Origin: Arachnopeziza araneosa
Taxonomy: Eukaryota > Ascomycota > Leotiomycetes > Helotiales > Arachnopezizaceae
DNA: 64,000 nucleotides
NCBI GenBank assembly: GCA_003988855.1
Contig: QYAI01000047.1
Coordinates: 235,578-299,577 of the forward strand
Reading direction: 5' to 3'
Shown here: piece by piece, positions 21,006 through 31,867 of the stretch
Layout: every line of letters starts with the position of its first letter
How positions within the stretch are numbered: the first letter of the stretch is position 1
The notes under the pieces: generated by a model
What the model saw: only the letters and a program-made list of their open reading frames with translations
What the model was told of the DNA's origin: nothing
Databases searched by the model: none
Made by a program: the position numbers and the translations under genes

Positions 21006-22865
21006 TTAGTACTGTAACTGTTTGATAACTTCTTCACCATTCAAAAACTTGCATCTCTCTCGCAACTTCTCGCTTTTCATCACCGCATTCCTTCTTGACA
21101 TGCCTGGATTTCCACCTCCAATCACGTATATCTCTCCATCTCCTTCCCCATTTGAATACGCACTCTCCCATCCTTGTAGTGTGTCCTTGCCTTCGATGGA
21201 TGGTCGTCCTGTACTCGCAAAGCTCGACCAAGATCTTGGAAGCTGTTTCGCTAACTCGTAATCCGACGGCGTAGGAGCAAAATGATATCCCGGCAGGTGT
21301 GCGAATGAAACATCAAGAAGGGATAGATTCGCATGAAGGTATGCCAACTCAGAAGTGTGAATGATACCAAGGCCGGGAGCGCCGACCGCGTCCAGGTAGT
21401 TGCCAAGAATGGTTTGGTTGCCCGAGTACAAGTATACGGGAGGTTCGCTTTCATTAACATATTTCTTGGCCATAGCGGAAGCAAGATATAATGAGGGACA
21501 GGTCATAATTATATCTCGGAAGATCTCGGCGCTGCGATAAAACTCAGCTGAGAGATTGGCGGTAATGTTGGGGGAAAATTCAGTGACGGGATACAGGTTC
21601 AGCAGACTCGTCAAAGTAGTTGAGCTAAGACCTGGATAGAAGAGTTCAAAGAATTCTCTTGTGTCGCTTGCAGAAGTGATAGCGGTACTAGTGAAAAGTG
21701 TACAATCGTTCTCCATCCAACCTGTCATGAGCGGCATTTTAGGAAACTTGCCTGCGACCACCAATTCGCTGGTTAGCTCGGGGAGGAAATCTTGATCCAC
21801 AATTGGGAAAAATATGTCTCCGTCATTTTGAGTCGACGTATTAGTGATATAAGTATTTGTCAAGTCGAGAAGCGATTCCATAGAGAGGGAGCGAAGGCAG
21901 TCGACCAGTGCTGGGTCGTCAGAGTGTGAGTCTGTTAAACCGCAAGCCGCTGCTGCGGCAATTTCAGAAACTGCATCAAAGCTGAGGTTTGAACTCATTG
22001 TTGGTTCCAGAGCTGTACTTTGCATAATTGCGCTTTGGAATGGTGCTGGTCTTGAGCCACCATAAGCCAATACTTGCACACCGACTGACAAGCCACCGGA
22101 TGACTGGCCGAAAATTGTCACCTTCCTTGGATCTCCTCCAAAGAGATGAATATTATTTTGAATCCATTCTAAGGCAAGTCTCTGATCCCGAACCCCGGCA
22201 TTCAAAGATTTGTTCCCTCTTAGACTTTCGGAAGCCAAAAATCCAAAAGCTAATATAAAATCAATTTCATCGAAGATCTAGTGACCATGCAATCACTTAC
22301 AGCTGAGACGATAATTCATGGAGACGTAAATTACAGGAAGTCCATTTCTAATAGACTCTTGTATAAGGCCATCCGGCTGAGCAGTTCTGTCATAAGCGCT
22401 TCCACTGTTGAGGCTACCTGAGATTTTGTGAGAAAATTCGGCCAGAAAAATACAAGTAGGGCTCTTACCACCGTAAATATAAGCCATAACCGGTAACTTG
22501 GTACCATTAGTAATGTTCGCTGGCCGTGCAAGCAAGAGATTAAGGCAATCCTCCGATATATAGGTTATATTTGACTCGTATAAAGCCACGCTCTGAGAGG
22601 CTTGGGGGCATGATGGTCCCTCAACTGTAGCATTGATGACAGACCCTTTTGGTGGTTCAAAGGCTTGAGGAGGAGCGAATCTGCCTTTACCACTCGTATC
22701 TTTCCCATATGGAATCCCAAGAAAGGTTTCGATTCCAGGACTTGATGTGATTCCGACGTAAGAAAGCTGATTTACAAAATCGACGACATAAGGTTTAGCA
22801 ACAATACAATCCGCAAAGATTGATATGCTTAGAGAATTGAGGAGAACATTTCTCAAGAAAAGCAT
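21006..22865 (-). CDS. Secreted carboxylesterase/lipase, type B (COesterase family)
   Basis: Alpha/beta-hydrolase expected to cleave carboxylic esters outside the cell. The three-exon model gives 585 residues: 22469-22865, 22301-22417 and 21006-22249; both introns are 51 bp. The N terminus is a likely signal peptide (hydrophobic, ending before about residue 25). The oxyanion-hole block MAYIYGG spans the first splice junction, and VSMNYRLSS precedes the second. The nucleophile elbow FGQSSGG puts the catalytic Ser near residue 221. The triad His probably lies in GIIHTSELAYL, and several N-x-S/T sites fit a secreted glycoprotein. The elbow has Gln-Ser-Ser rather than the commoner Glu-Ser-Ala, a known variant in fungal lipases. 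It sits inside the BTB cluster with no obvious functional link. Confidence 0.88.
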
Positions 22866-23598
22866 CGTGAAACTCGGCAGGTGCTAGCAAGAAAAAAACA
22901 CGATACCAAAAGGTGGACTATTGAATCACGAGAGCTCTTGAAGTTTATATCACTGCCAGTACGTAGCTGCTTATGCTCTGCCAGGGACGTTCTTGACGTA
23001 GCAAGTCGCTAAGGGCAGGTAACCATTCAAACCCGGTCTGGTTAATTTGCTAGCCTGCAATCCAGCTCTGGAAAACGTAGGTATGACGACGCTAAGCAGA
23101 TACCCTGAAAACAACGGCATGCGCCCAAAGACTATTCGGGTAAGCAGCATGTTAGAACAGATGGAAGTTCAAGGATCAAATACCAGAAGTCTCCGACCTG
23201 GCCAATTGGAAGGTAAAGTTTCTTTGATTTCCGCTTCAGGTCATCGAATCAGAGCCCTAGTTAAAGGAAACTATATATGTTTGTTAAAAGGAGATAAATC
23301 AGCGGAAGCTTGGGCTTGAAGCTTAAAGAGACAGTACGACAGGATCTTTGGTCACTGGGCGTAGAAACACACGATTTCATATCATAGGGTTTTGCCTAGT
23401 CTTGACGTTACTAGATCTAGTGATTGCTTTGCGACCTTCCATTGAGATATTATCAGCACCCATGTATCAGAACAAGGTGAGAAGATCTCAAAACAAACCA
23501 TTGTCTTCCATCGCCACATCACTTCATGTCAGAAAACAATTTGACACCCTAGACAAACCAATATCACGCCTGTTGCACTTGAGAATTCGATAAAGAAT
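22866..23598. other. Intergenic region, esterase promoter
   Basis: Short unsupported frames only. The esterase promoter should lie just above 22866, and the right part is the 3' flank of BTB paralogue 4. Confidence 0.45.
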
Positions 23599-24481
23599 TC
23601 AAACACCGAAAGTCTTCCACAGATGACAAGTCTGGTCGGCAGTGACAACCTGGATGCCATCCTCTCCCTTCGTGAATATTTTGTGTTGGTGAAAGCGGCA
23701 GGGATCCGTGCCTTCAACCCCCTCCAGGCGAGATGGATTTCCCTCACATTCAAGGCAGTATTCAGCAGCACCACCACATTGTCGCACACGAGGATCTTCT
23801 GGAAAGGAAGCCTCTTTAACTGCAAGTATGAATTCATCTACAACCTCTTTGTTATCCGATAGTAAAGCTTCTAGCGCACCAGGGACCCTGTTGTCGCTGC
23901 GCACGTAGTAGACTAAACAAACGCCGGCGAACTTGCGCAGCATCGAGTTGCGCCGTGTATTCTTGAAAATTGCATTCACCATTGCTGGCTCTGGGACTTT
24001 GTTGAGCAGGAGAAAACCATCTTGGATCTTGTCCATGATCTTGTTTCTGTATTCGTTGTAGAGAGTCAAGCGGTCAGCCAATGCGTAGAACTGGCAAAGA
24101 TTTTTAAGTCTGGACGCCTGAGCAAGTGGCTGCATGGTTGAGGAAACGCCAGGAACTTGACGGGAGTACAAGAACTCAATGTAAAGCTTGAAAATGGTAG
24201 GGGTTTCCTTTACAAACTCGATCATCTTGACGCCGGGATGTTGGTTGATGGTCCTCGCCATCTGCGGGCTTGAGTTGAGAAGAAGGTTTTTGTGGATACT
24301 GAAAATTACGGGCTCAGGTCCAACGGAAACTTGGATGACCTCGAAGCCCATATCCCTATGAAATATTAGATCTTTAAATCATATGAACCAGTAGAACCAT
24401 TGATACTTACTCAATCATTAAACGCTCCTGCTGAGCACCTGCAACAATCATTTCGCGACTCTGGTTGGAAGGTTCTGCCAT
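23599..24481 (-). CDS. BTB/POZ domain protein, paralogue 4 (long CHH...C tail)
   Basis: The 275-residue, two-exon model is 24411-24481 (starting MAEPSNQSREMIV) and 23599-24355; the 55-bp phase-2 intron has a GTAAGT donor. The BTB region is about residues 25-125 (FEVIQVSVGPEPVIFSIHKNLLLNSS, then FKLYIEFLYSRQVPG). It is more divergent than paralogues 1 and 3, lacking the YEE and MYLPEDE blocks. A helical region follows (ALADRLTLYNEYRNKIMDKI). The tail has the conserved CRFHQH, but the closing Cys is 18 residues further on (ADQTCHLW) instead of 5, so a loop has been inserted. Two extra Cys in EYCLECEGN precede it. It is divergent from paralogue 5, with 337 bp between the ATGs. Confidence 0.8.
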
Positions 24482-24818
24482 ATTGCTCTTCAGGCACGGG
24501 GGGTTAGACGCAGAGAAGGAAATAGATAGTTCTCGAAGGACCTGATAATTTACTGACCTTCGTCTTCTTGTTGCCAAGTTAGAGAAACTTGATGATCGAA
24601 GGTTCGACAATGTGGAGTGTGGCTACTCAGGCGGAAAAATGAGTACCGGATAGGTCACAAGCAAAATAACCACGTGCTCGGTTATTTCTCATTTGAGCCT
24701 GTTGGCTTTAAAGGTTGAGTGCAGATTCACCTTTATTCATCTGGACTTCCAAAAACAAACCCAATACTTTCAATAATTAGCAGTCCAAGTCTTCTGGACT
24801 ACCAAATAACTCGTCACC
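24482..24818. promoter_or_regulatory. Divergent promoter between BTB paralogues 4 and 5
   Basis: 337 bp between two divergent start codons must hold both promoters. It includes a CACGTG E-box palindrome at about 24672-24677. The function is inferred from arrangement only. Confidence 0.4.
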
Positions 24819-25790
24819 ATGGCGTCGGAGTCAGAATCAGAGAAAGCCATTGCCCAGCCATCTCAGTTGGCATTTCTCGACCCGTAGGCTGCTTTGCTAC
24901 TACATGACTATCACTTGCTAACGCTTCCTAGTGATTTCGGTGGCAAACTTGTAAAGATATACGTTGGCCCAAAACGAAAAGAGTTTATTGTGCACAAGAA
25001 ACACATATGCGCATCAGCCCCATTCTTCAAGGCAGCGTTCACAAGCGGATACGAAGAGACAAAGAGCAATGAGATGTACATGAATGAGGACCATCCCGGA
25101 GCTTTTGCCCTCTATGTTAATTGGATTTATCGCTCTGTCATTGCTCATGGCCATACGGAGAGCCACCTGCAAAGTTTGTACTACCTGTACTTCCTTGCGG
25201 AGAAGCTGTGTCTCACGCACTTGAAAGATGAGGTTATGGATTCGATACAAGATATGGCTCGGGAGTTTGACTTGAAATATGAGCTTTTCACGAAGACGCT
25301 TATTCAAGGGATTCAAAAGCACACCACCGAATTACAAATTGGATCTTCAGGAGGTCTCGGACAGTTCTGCCTGGATATGATGATCTACTCCCATCAAGAA
25401 ACATGGCACGAAACTGGTGGAAACAAATCATCGTACCGTAGCTCTACTAGCAAGAAAAAAGATAACTCACCCACCACGATCATAGGCGGTGATAAGAAAG
25501 TGGGAACTGAGGATGAGGAGCTTGAGTTACTATTCATCAGTCAAGCTGATCTGAAATTCATCTGGGAGCTTTCGCAAAATAACTTTGCATTTTTCGTACG
25601 GTATTTTCGGGAATATGCTTTTTCGACTGATTGCGCTTTCAAAGATCTTGTTGATCCCAGGACTAGAGACGAGAATGATAAGGATGACAAATGCCACTAT
25701 CATTGTCATGAAGATGGCTGGGATTGTCGAGCCGTGCCAAAACAGCCAAAGAAAACCTTTGTAGAAGATATCGCTGAAGCTACAGCATGA
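24819..25790 (+). CDS. BTB/POZ domain protein, paralogue 5 (CHHC-tailed family)
   Basis: The 307-residue, two-exon model is 24819-24883 (MASESESEKAIAQPSQ...) and 24932-25790; the 48-bp phase-2 intron has a CTAAC branch and a TAG acceptor. The BTB fold at about residues 25-125 is typical: KIYVGPKRKEFIVHKKHICA, FFKAAFTSGYEETKS, MYMNEDHPGAFALYVNWIYRS. The middle region is longer than in the relatives and contains a Lys/Ser-rich insert (SSTSKKKDNSPTT). It ends with a His/Cys-rich segment CHYHCHEDGWDC, which fits C-x2-H-x-H-x5-C with additional Cys/His. Only this member of the left block lies on the plus strand. Its function is unknown. Confidence 0.82.
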
Positions 25791-26885
25791 GTAGCAGAGA
25801 GGGCTGGTACCGCTACGACGCGATACCTTGGGGAGGGGATAGCTAGGCAGGTTGGTCTACCAATAAAAATATGAATTCTAGAAAACGTCTTCCAAAATAG
25901 AGAATGTGGTTCAAGATGCTCAAAAGAAAGATTTACAAAACAGCTAAATGCCCAAAGTCTAGATCAGCAATAAGCACTAGCAATCGAGACCCGGTAAGAT
26001 TGCAGAATATCAAATCATGGAGCAAAGTCAATTACAGATATGGCACTTGCCAACACCCACCAACTTCATCCACTTGGCCCACTTCAAACCTCACCTCTTC
26101 CATCACAATCACCTCCTCATCACAAGCACTAAAAAAAGCAATACAACTGCAAGCACAAGTACAACACCTCGTATTCCTGAATCAATCCCTATCTACCGGT
26201 ACCTATTCACACCAATTTCCCACCACCCTTTCCAAACGCACCGCTAAACCCCAATCGTCCTGCAAAAAAAATGCACACCCTCCTCTCACCAGAGCAGAAA
26301 GAAGCGTGAAATGAACCGTCCAAATCTCGTCCCAGTCCCAGAGAGAACGCCAGACGCCCACCATCTAAAGCCCAAACCCCGTTCGTTGTGGTGCCGCGGC
26401 CAGGCCACAGGCACGAGAGATCAAGCAGAAGCAGACAAACACGCTCAGCCAAGTACAGTGCACGATTCCAATCTCTAGCTCCCGTTCGCTTTCGTTTAGT
26501 CGTTCGTATCCATTCTATAACCTCCGCGTCTACTCCTAAATCACAAGCACTAGCGCCGAAAAAAAAAAATCAAACAAGAGGACGGAAGAAAGGATCAAGA
26601 ACCGAGATCTCCCTTCTTATCATTCGATTGCTCGATGGCCTTCATGCTGTAGAAAATCCTATGCATGCATCCATTCGTCATCTAGCAAGTGCAAGGCAAG
26701 ACTATTAGGGTATATCCCCTATTCGCTGTCTTGCCATCTTGCTAAATATCTACGAGTAGTTTCCATCCCCTCAAAGCTAGTGTGTGCTGGCTTGAACCAG
26801 AATGTTGCTCAATCATGTTCAATCCTCGTCAAATCTCATATCCACTCCACATCCCCACCCCCACCCCAGCATCCAGACACTGGAC
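25791..26885. other. Intergenic low-complexity region
   Basis: CA-rich and later Pro/Ser/Arg-coding-like low-complexity sequence, with an A-rich run at about 26560. No gene can be supported. The right end is the 3' flank of the cyclin gene. Confidence 0.45.
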
Positions 26886-28352
26886 TTACGGACTTTGAAC
26901 CATTTCTGTATCCTCGGGATACGCCATATCAGCTGGGATAGCTCCCTGCCTTTGTGCAATCACCTCCCTCGCATAAAATTCTACGAGCATTGTTCCATAA
27001 GCCTCGAGTTCTTCAACTGGAACAGAAAGTCTGAAGTCATTCAGGAGAAGGAATTGAAGTTCGAGATGGTTAAGCTCTGCTAGTGGCAAGCCACCAACCT
27101 ATTTTTGTGTTAGAATCAGCCAAGAAGAAATTTTGTATTAGATCCATACCTTGGCATATCTTGAATTGGTATAAAACACATCTGAAAAGAACTTGCTTGC
27201 GCACGTAACTCCTGCAATGACCAGTCTGTGAATATTGAAACTGTCCACTACAAAAAAATGGGAGAGTGGGAAGGAGTTTAGGGTCGGCTCTGCAGTGGGA
27301 GCGTGGGTATATGGTGCTCTTTCGGGGTCGGGTTGGATCTCTGGTCCCTTTCCAAGCGATGGTGGCGGGCTGTCTGCTAGATCCGAACCTTCTGCTGAGT
27401 ATCCTGATGATGGTCTTGAATGCTCTGACTCCGTTGCCTCCCGATTCAAAGTCTGCATGGGCGCTGCATTGACTCGTTCTGTCATACGGTCGAAATACAC
27501 CAGCAGACTTAAAAATACCTCGTATGTTGTAGGACAGTATTTGTGTATGCGGCTCAAATAGCTGAGTATTGTGATGCTCGGGACATTCTTTCCATGAAAC
27601 GCTAGGACACTTGAAGAAATGCCAGTTACGTTAACGTTTTCCCCACTTGATAATGGCCGATTCAGATTCTCATGTTGTCGGTCGTTAGTTGTAGTGATCT
27701 TTGTGAGCAGCCCAGCCACCATTTCAATAATATCTGTGATTGGCATTCCGCTGATTTCATACTTCAAGGTTGGATCATCACTTGTCCGCCGCCTTCCAGA
27801 TTGCCCTCTGTATGATAAAAACTCATCCGTGGCGAAACTTTGAATGTGTGCCAAATCTCTAACTTTGATAGTATTTCCCCTAAACCTATCCACGTCGTCC
27901 AACGATCCTGTCGGTCTGCCTAACGTTGTATGTGATGAATCCAAAAGAGCGGAAGAACTCGCTCTGATGTCTGCTGGTCCATAGTTTCGTGGCGATCGGG
28001 CGTAAGGCGCAGATGAGCTCGGCAGATTCTCTTGACTGGTAAATCGGTGCCCGATACCTGGTCGAATTGGGCTGGAGCTTGAGGGCGGAGATGGCAACCT
28101 GTCTTGAATTGGCTCAGAATCATCTTCCAAAGGTACCTGTTGTGTCGCTCGGGCATTTACACTCGGCGGAGGTGTGCCTGCGGCTACAGAGGTGGGCTGT
28201 GGTCGAGGACTCGGAGGGACTTCATGGGAGCGTGCTTGTTGTCGGTACTGTGAACCAGCCGGAGACCGCTGTTGACCTGACCCTGCTATCATCGTATGAG
28301 AGTGGTGAAAGCGCGAGGAGTCTGGTATGAAGTCGCTGATCACCGCAGCCAT
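26886..28352 (-). CDS. PHO80/PREG-type cyclin (Pho85 CDK partner)
   Basis: Cyclin of the PHO80 family, which partners a Pho85-type kinase and in yeast and Neurospora represses phosphate-starvation genes. The model has exon 27150-28352 and exon 26886-27098, with a 51-bp intron (GTATGG donor, TAG acceptor); 471 residues. The N-terminal 190 residues are Ser/Pro-rich and disordered. The cyclin box begins around GMPITDIIEMVAGLL and continues through VPSITILSYLSRIHKYCPTT. It is interrupted by a 55-65-residue low-complexity insert after FDRMTERVN and resumes at FNIHRLVIAGVTCASKF. It ends with LNHLELQFLLLNDFRLSV, typical of the family. An intron acceptor (CTAAC plus CCAG) just upstream of the ATG, at about 28390, suggests a further 5' exon, so the true N terminus may be longer. 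CCGTAAGT at the stop codon could also be a donor to a further 3' exon. Confidence 0.85.
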
Positions 28353-29461
28353 ATCAGCCAGCTTTTCGTATGAACGTAGAGAACAACTGGAAAGATGGGG
28401 TTAGCTTGCTCTGACTATATCATCTGCGCGAGGTCAATATGACATCTATGGACCCTGTAAGCAATGGGATCCAGCAGCTGAATATGCTCTGGTCTTGTCT
28501 GTTGCTTGTAGATCTCGAAGCCAATTTGTCAAGTACTCATACGCCTGTCGAGGACCAGCGCAGAAGGCGTGTCTACAACAAATGGTGATGGTGATTCACT
28601 TGAAGCTTTGGGAAGAGGATATCATTCTTTGAGCCTTCACCCGCTAGATCATTCGTTGTAGCCTCACTGCAGATGGAGTCTTGGACGGCGCATGAATACT
28701 AGGAGTTCGTGGGGGTGCCTCGACCAGTCTTGAGCGAGGGCGCAAACACAGAATAGCTTACCTGCAGCATTCCTAAAACGACCGGAGGAGTAGAATCAAG
28801 CACCAGGCAATTCCTGATCAAGCGCAGACACGAATCTCCCTCGTGGTGGTTGATATCGCGGTGTTGATGAATTGTTCTGTATCTTGAATCCGGGAGACCT
28901 CCGTCACAGCCTAAGGTCCCGCTTGTTGGGCAAGGCGCAATATGACGAGGGAAACCCAGTGTCCCGACCGGTGGCAATGACGAATGGAGGCACTTCAATG
29001 CAAGCAGATGATTTCTGCTATCTATTAATGACCTTCCGAATCGCACTCTGGTCTTGCAAATGGGGCAGAGCCTGTTCTATCTGGTGACTTTGGGGAGACA
29101 AATAAATTTATTTTAGGGGGGAAAGGAGAGGGACTGAAAGGCTTCCCGCCAACCGAATTGAAAGAGGCTGACACGAGGCGCGTGGTGGCTAGGAAGCCTG
29201 GGTAAAGGTTATCGCTCTCGGCTTCCAAGCTGTTTGTACAACCTATGAACGATCCGTGCCGACAATCCCACAGATCCCAGTTGCGAAACCGTCATTCCAT
29301 TTTGCTTTTTCCGACCCAGGAGATGGCCTACCTATGATCCCTTGTCTCCTCACCGCTGCCTTGCTCAGGAAGAATTCCTGTTGACCGCTCTTGTCACCAC
29401 GCAATATATCTCTTTGACCAGAAAACCATGCAATTAATGCTCCTTCTAATGGTACATTTGC
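28353..29461. other. Intergenic region, cyclin promoter and possible 5' exon
   Basis: Contains a good acceptor context (GCTAAC...TTTCCAG) at about 28390-28412 on the minus strand that could serve the cyclin gene. The exon it would join to was not identified. No other gene is supported. Confidence 0.45.
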
Positions 29462-30417
29462 CTATTGGTGACGCACCGTGTAATTCGTATCTGGCAGATA
29501 CAGATGCCTGTTTGCGCCCTTTGCAGTCAAGACCACCATTCTGATAACTCCGCCCGAGCTTCCATCCCATTTGATGGCCTCTTGTAACGCTCCCTTGACG
29601 AAGTTGACAGCTTCTTGTTCGCCCATACCCTCCTTCCAGTTGGCATCGCAGTATCCATAGATATAGGTCGAACCTGAACCACCGATAGCGTAGGACTGCT
29701 TGTGCAACGAACCTCCTAGAGGTATTGAGTAAACTTGACCTCCATGTCGTTCGTCCCAACCTGCAATAATCAAGCCAGCACTATGCCAGTCAGCCTTAGA
29801 ATCGACACCTCAGCTTTCATTCCTGACCTTAATTTATCCTTGTTCTCGTAACACAGTTCCTGAAACATCGCGGCCGCCGTTTGTGTGGTAGGTGGTCTGC
29901 CATTTTGCACTCCATACATTCCTAATTGATAATGAACAATATCTGCAACTGCCTGGGTATCTGCAGCGGACCCTGATCGACAGCACCAAATGGTATCGTG
30001 GACTTGGGTGAGCTTGTCGGTAACACGATTCGCAATGTATGCTCCAGTAGTTGTTCTGCTATCAGCACCTGTTGTGTTGTCAGCTTCGAGAGAGCGAAGA
30101 CACATATGACTGAACGGACCAAGAATAACACCATCTTTGAAGTTTATTGCCATGCTGTTTCCTGTTAATATAACTCGTGGGCGTTTTGATCTTGAATGCT
30201 TACATTGAAGTCCCGAGACTACAGGAATGTTAGTCAAGCTCAAGAAGAGAGGTTATGGGATACATACTTAACCTCCCCCTTCTTTAAACGATCCATGTCA
30301 ATGTGAATACCATCTGTTAGAGCTAATGTTAGCTGTCGCGTGCTTGATAGAGCTTAATCTAGATATGGCTTGAGAGAACGAACCTTCATTGAGCATTCCC
30401 GAGTTTCCAAATTCCAT
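29462..30417 (-). CDS. PRE3: 20S proteasome beta-1 subunit, caspase-like activity
   Basis: N-terminal-threonine protease subunit of the 20S core, cleaving after acidic residues. The six-exon model gives 229 residues: 30384-30417, 30268-30313, 30204-30218, 30120-30154, 29828-30068 and 29462-29780. The propeptide MEFGNSGMLNEDGIHIDMDRL ends at Gly29, and mature Thr1 is residue 30 in GTSIMAINFKDG. With this numbering Asp17 and Lys33 of the catalytic set are present (ADSRTTTGAYIANRVTDK). Other family blocks are WCCRSGSAADTQAVAD, GGSGSTYIYGYCD and KWDGSSGGVIRMV. Exon 3 is only 15 nt and contains the autoprocessing site and catalytic Thr. Introns are 47-70 bp. One intron uses a GTCCGT donor. All junctions reproduce the family sequence. 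Confidence 0.93.
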
Positions 30418-30844
30418 TGTGAAGGACTGTAGACTGTAAAGTGAAGATGGGAGGGAGAGAAAATGTGATTGCAATGTTGATGATCAACAAGTTGGCCTAT
30501 TGTTGAAGGGAGTCTGTTGAAGCTTGAGCTCAGGCAGCCTAGACGCGAATTCAAGCGCGAGGCTGTTTCACGTGACCTTGAAGAGCTATTGGACCAATCA
30601 GAATCACTTGGTACAATTTCTGCATCTTAAAGTTTGAAGAGCTTAGTACATTGAGTAAAACGCCTCCTGAGAATCTAGTAACCCGAAGCTATGCAGTACA
30701 GCCAGGCCCTCCTCATCCATTGCGCCATGCTGTGAAGCATTTTGACCCTTAATTTACATTGCACGAGGAGATATACTACATCAACCACCTCTTGTCAACC
30801 TGGCCAAGTTAGTATTGACTTCCGAGATCCTCTTTTGGCAGCAC
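30418..30844. promoter_or_regulatory. PRE3 promoter region with facing CCAAT boxes and an E-box
   Basis: 427 bp between the PRE3 ATG and the ERV2 stop. At 30588-30598 ATTGG and CCAAT face each other, and a CACGTG palindrome lies at 30569-30574, about 150-180 bp above the ATG. CCAAT boxes bind the HAP/NF-Y complex in fungi; use here is inference. I did not find the yeast proteasome element GGTGGCAAA. Confidence 0.4.
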
Positions 30845-31465
30845 CTACCCCTCCTTCTCAAGTTCTAGAGCCGTGAAACCATCTTTGGCTTTATATGTAG
30901 GCTCCCCATCCTCGGCACAGCCGCAGTCATAAAAGTCGCCAATCTTTGAACAGTCAAATAGATCCTTCTTCAACCTTTTATTGACCTCATTGTGAACATG
31001 ACAGGCCCATACCGCAGCCGTTGATCTCGTTGCAACTTGGGGAGGAAATTTCTTGAGGATCTTCTGGAAATGCCGAGCGCAGTCTCCGCAGGGGTATAAT
31101 CGAGCGAAGAGGTGGATAAAGGACTTGAGGGCTTCACTGTCGTCCTCAGTTGGCTTGTCCGGAAATTTGGCCATCATCGTGTGCAACACTTTCCATGCTG
31201 AGCGACCTAACTCGGCTCTACAATGGCGTCAGCAGTGGCAAAGAGAAGTGAACTGAGATACAAACTTCAGTGTAGCATTTTCAAGTTTTGGCGCAGTTGC
31301 TTCTCCAAGTAGAATTCCCTGATCAACATGAACTCTTCTCTGGGGCGCAAAATCATCTACATATGGCCCCTCTGCCTGGCCGCGAAAGAACGAAACGAAG
31401 AGTATTCCAAAGAAGGCCGAGAGGCCCACAATCATAAGTAGGGTGACATGCTGCCTTCGAGGCAT
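30845..31465 (-). CDS. ERV2: FAD-linked sulfhydryl oxidase ERV2
   Basis: Oxidises thiols to disulphides with molecular oxygen, using FAD. The two-exon model gives 190 residues: 31266-31465 and 30845-31217; the 48-bp intron has a GTTTGT donor and a GCTGAC branch. The N terminus is basic and followed by one membrane segment (VTLLMIVGLSAFFGILFV), a signal anchor that places the enzyme in the ER as in yeast ERV2 rather than the mitochondrial ERV1. The Erv/ALR core follows: LGRSAWKVLHTMMAKFP, the active-site YPCGDCARHFQ (C-x2-C) and the FAD-contact WACHVHNEVNKRL. A C-terminal shuttle Cys pair is seen in YDCGCAEDG (C-x-C), also an ERV2-type trait. It is divergent from the aminotransferase, with 402 bp between the ATGs. 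Confidence 0.92.
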
Positions 31466-31867
31466 CTTGAGCTGGATCGCCGTGTGGTCAGCGTCAACTG
31501 TTCGTAGCGCTGACACCGTGGCAAAGATGTCGGCCGTTGGTGATCTAAGGCCACGGACTAGGTCGCAACACAAAGGTCTGTCCAAAAACCGTAGTGAATA
31601 GATCAGGTCATTGTTGTCGTTGTCACCAGATAGAACACCACCGCCTGCCTGATTTAGTCAGGACGGTGCTTGGGAATTTACCCCTGTTGCGTTATGCAGC
31701 TGGGAAAAGGTACTAACGAACTAATGCGACCGTGAAGCTCTGGCCCATCTGGCTCCGAAATCGCACAAAATTAAACACAGTCAGCGAACCTGGACGAAAC
31801 CTCTTGAATCTTTCTTTGCTTGTCGTGATTTCTATACAACAACCCTTCCGGCGCTGACTACAACAAG
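31466..31867. promoter_or_regulatory. Divergent promoter region, ERV2 and aminotransferase
   Basis: 402 bp between divergent ATGs, so both promoters are expected here. No specific element is recognised. Confidence 0.4.

Noticed and set aside
23047..23319. 90-residue plus-strand frame
   Set aside because: No recognisable motif and poor start context; lies in the esterase promoter.
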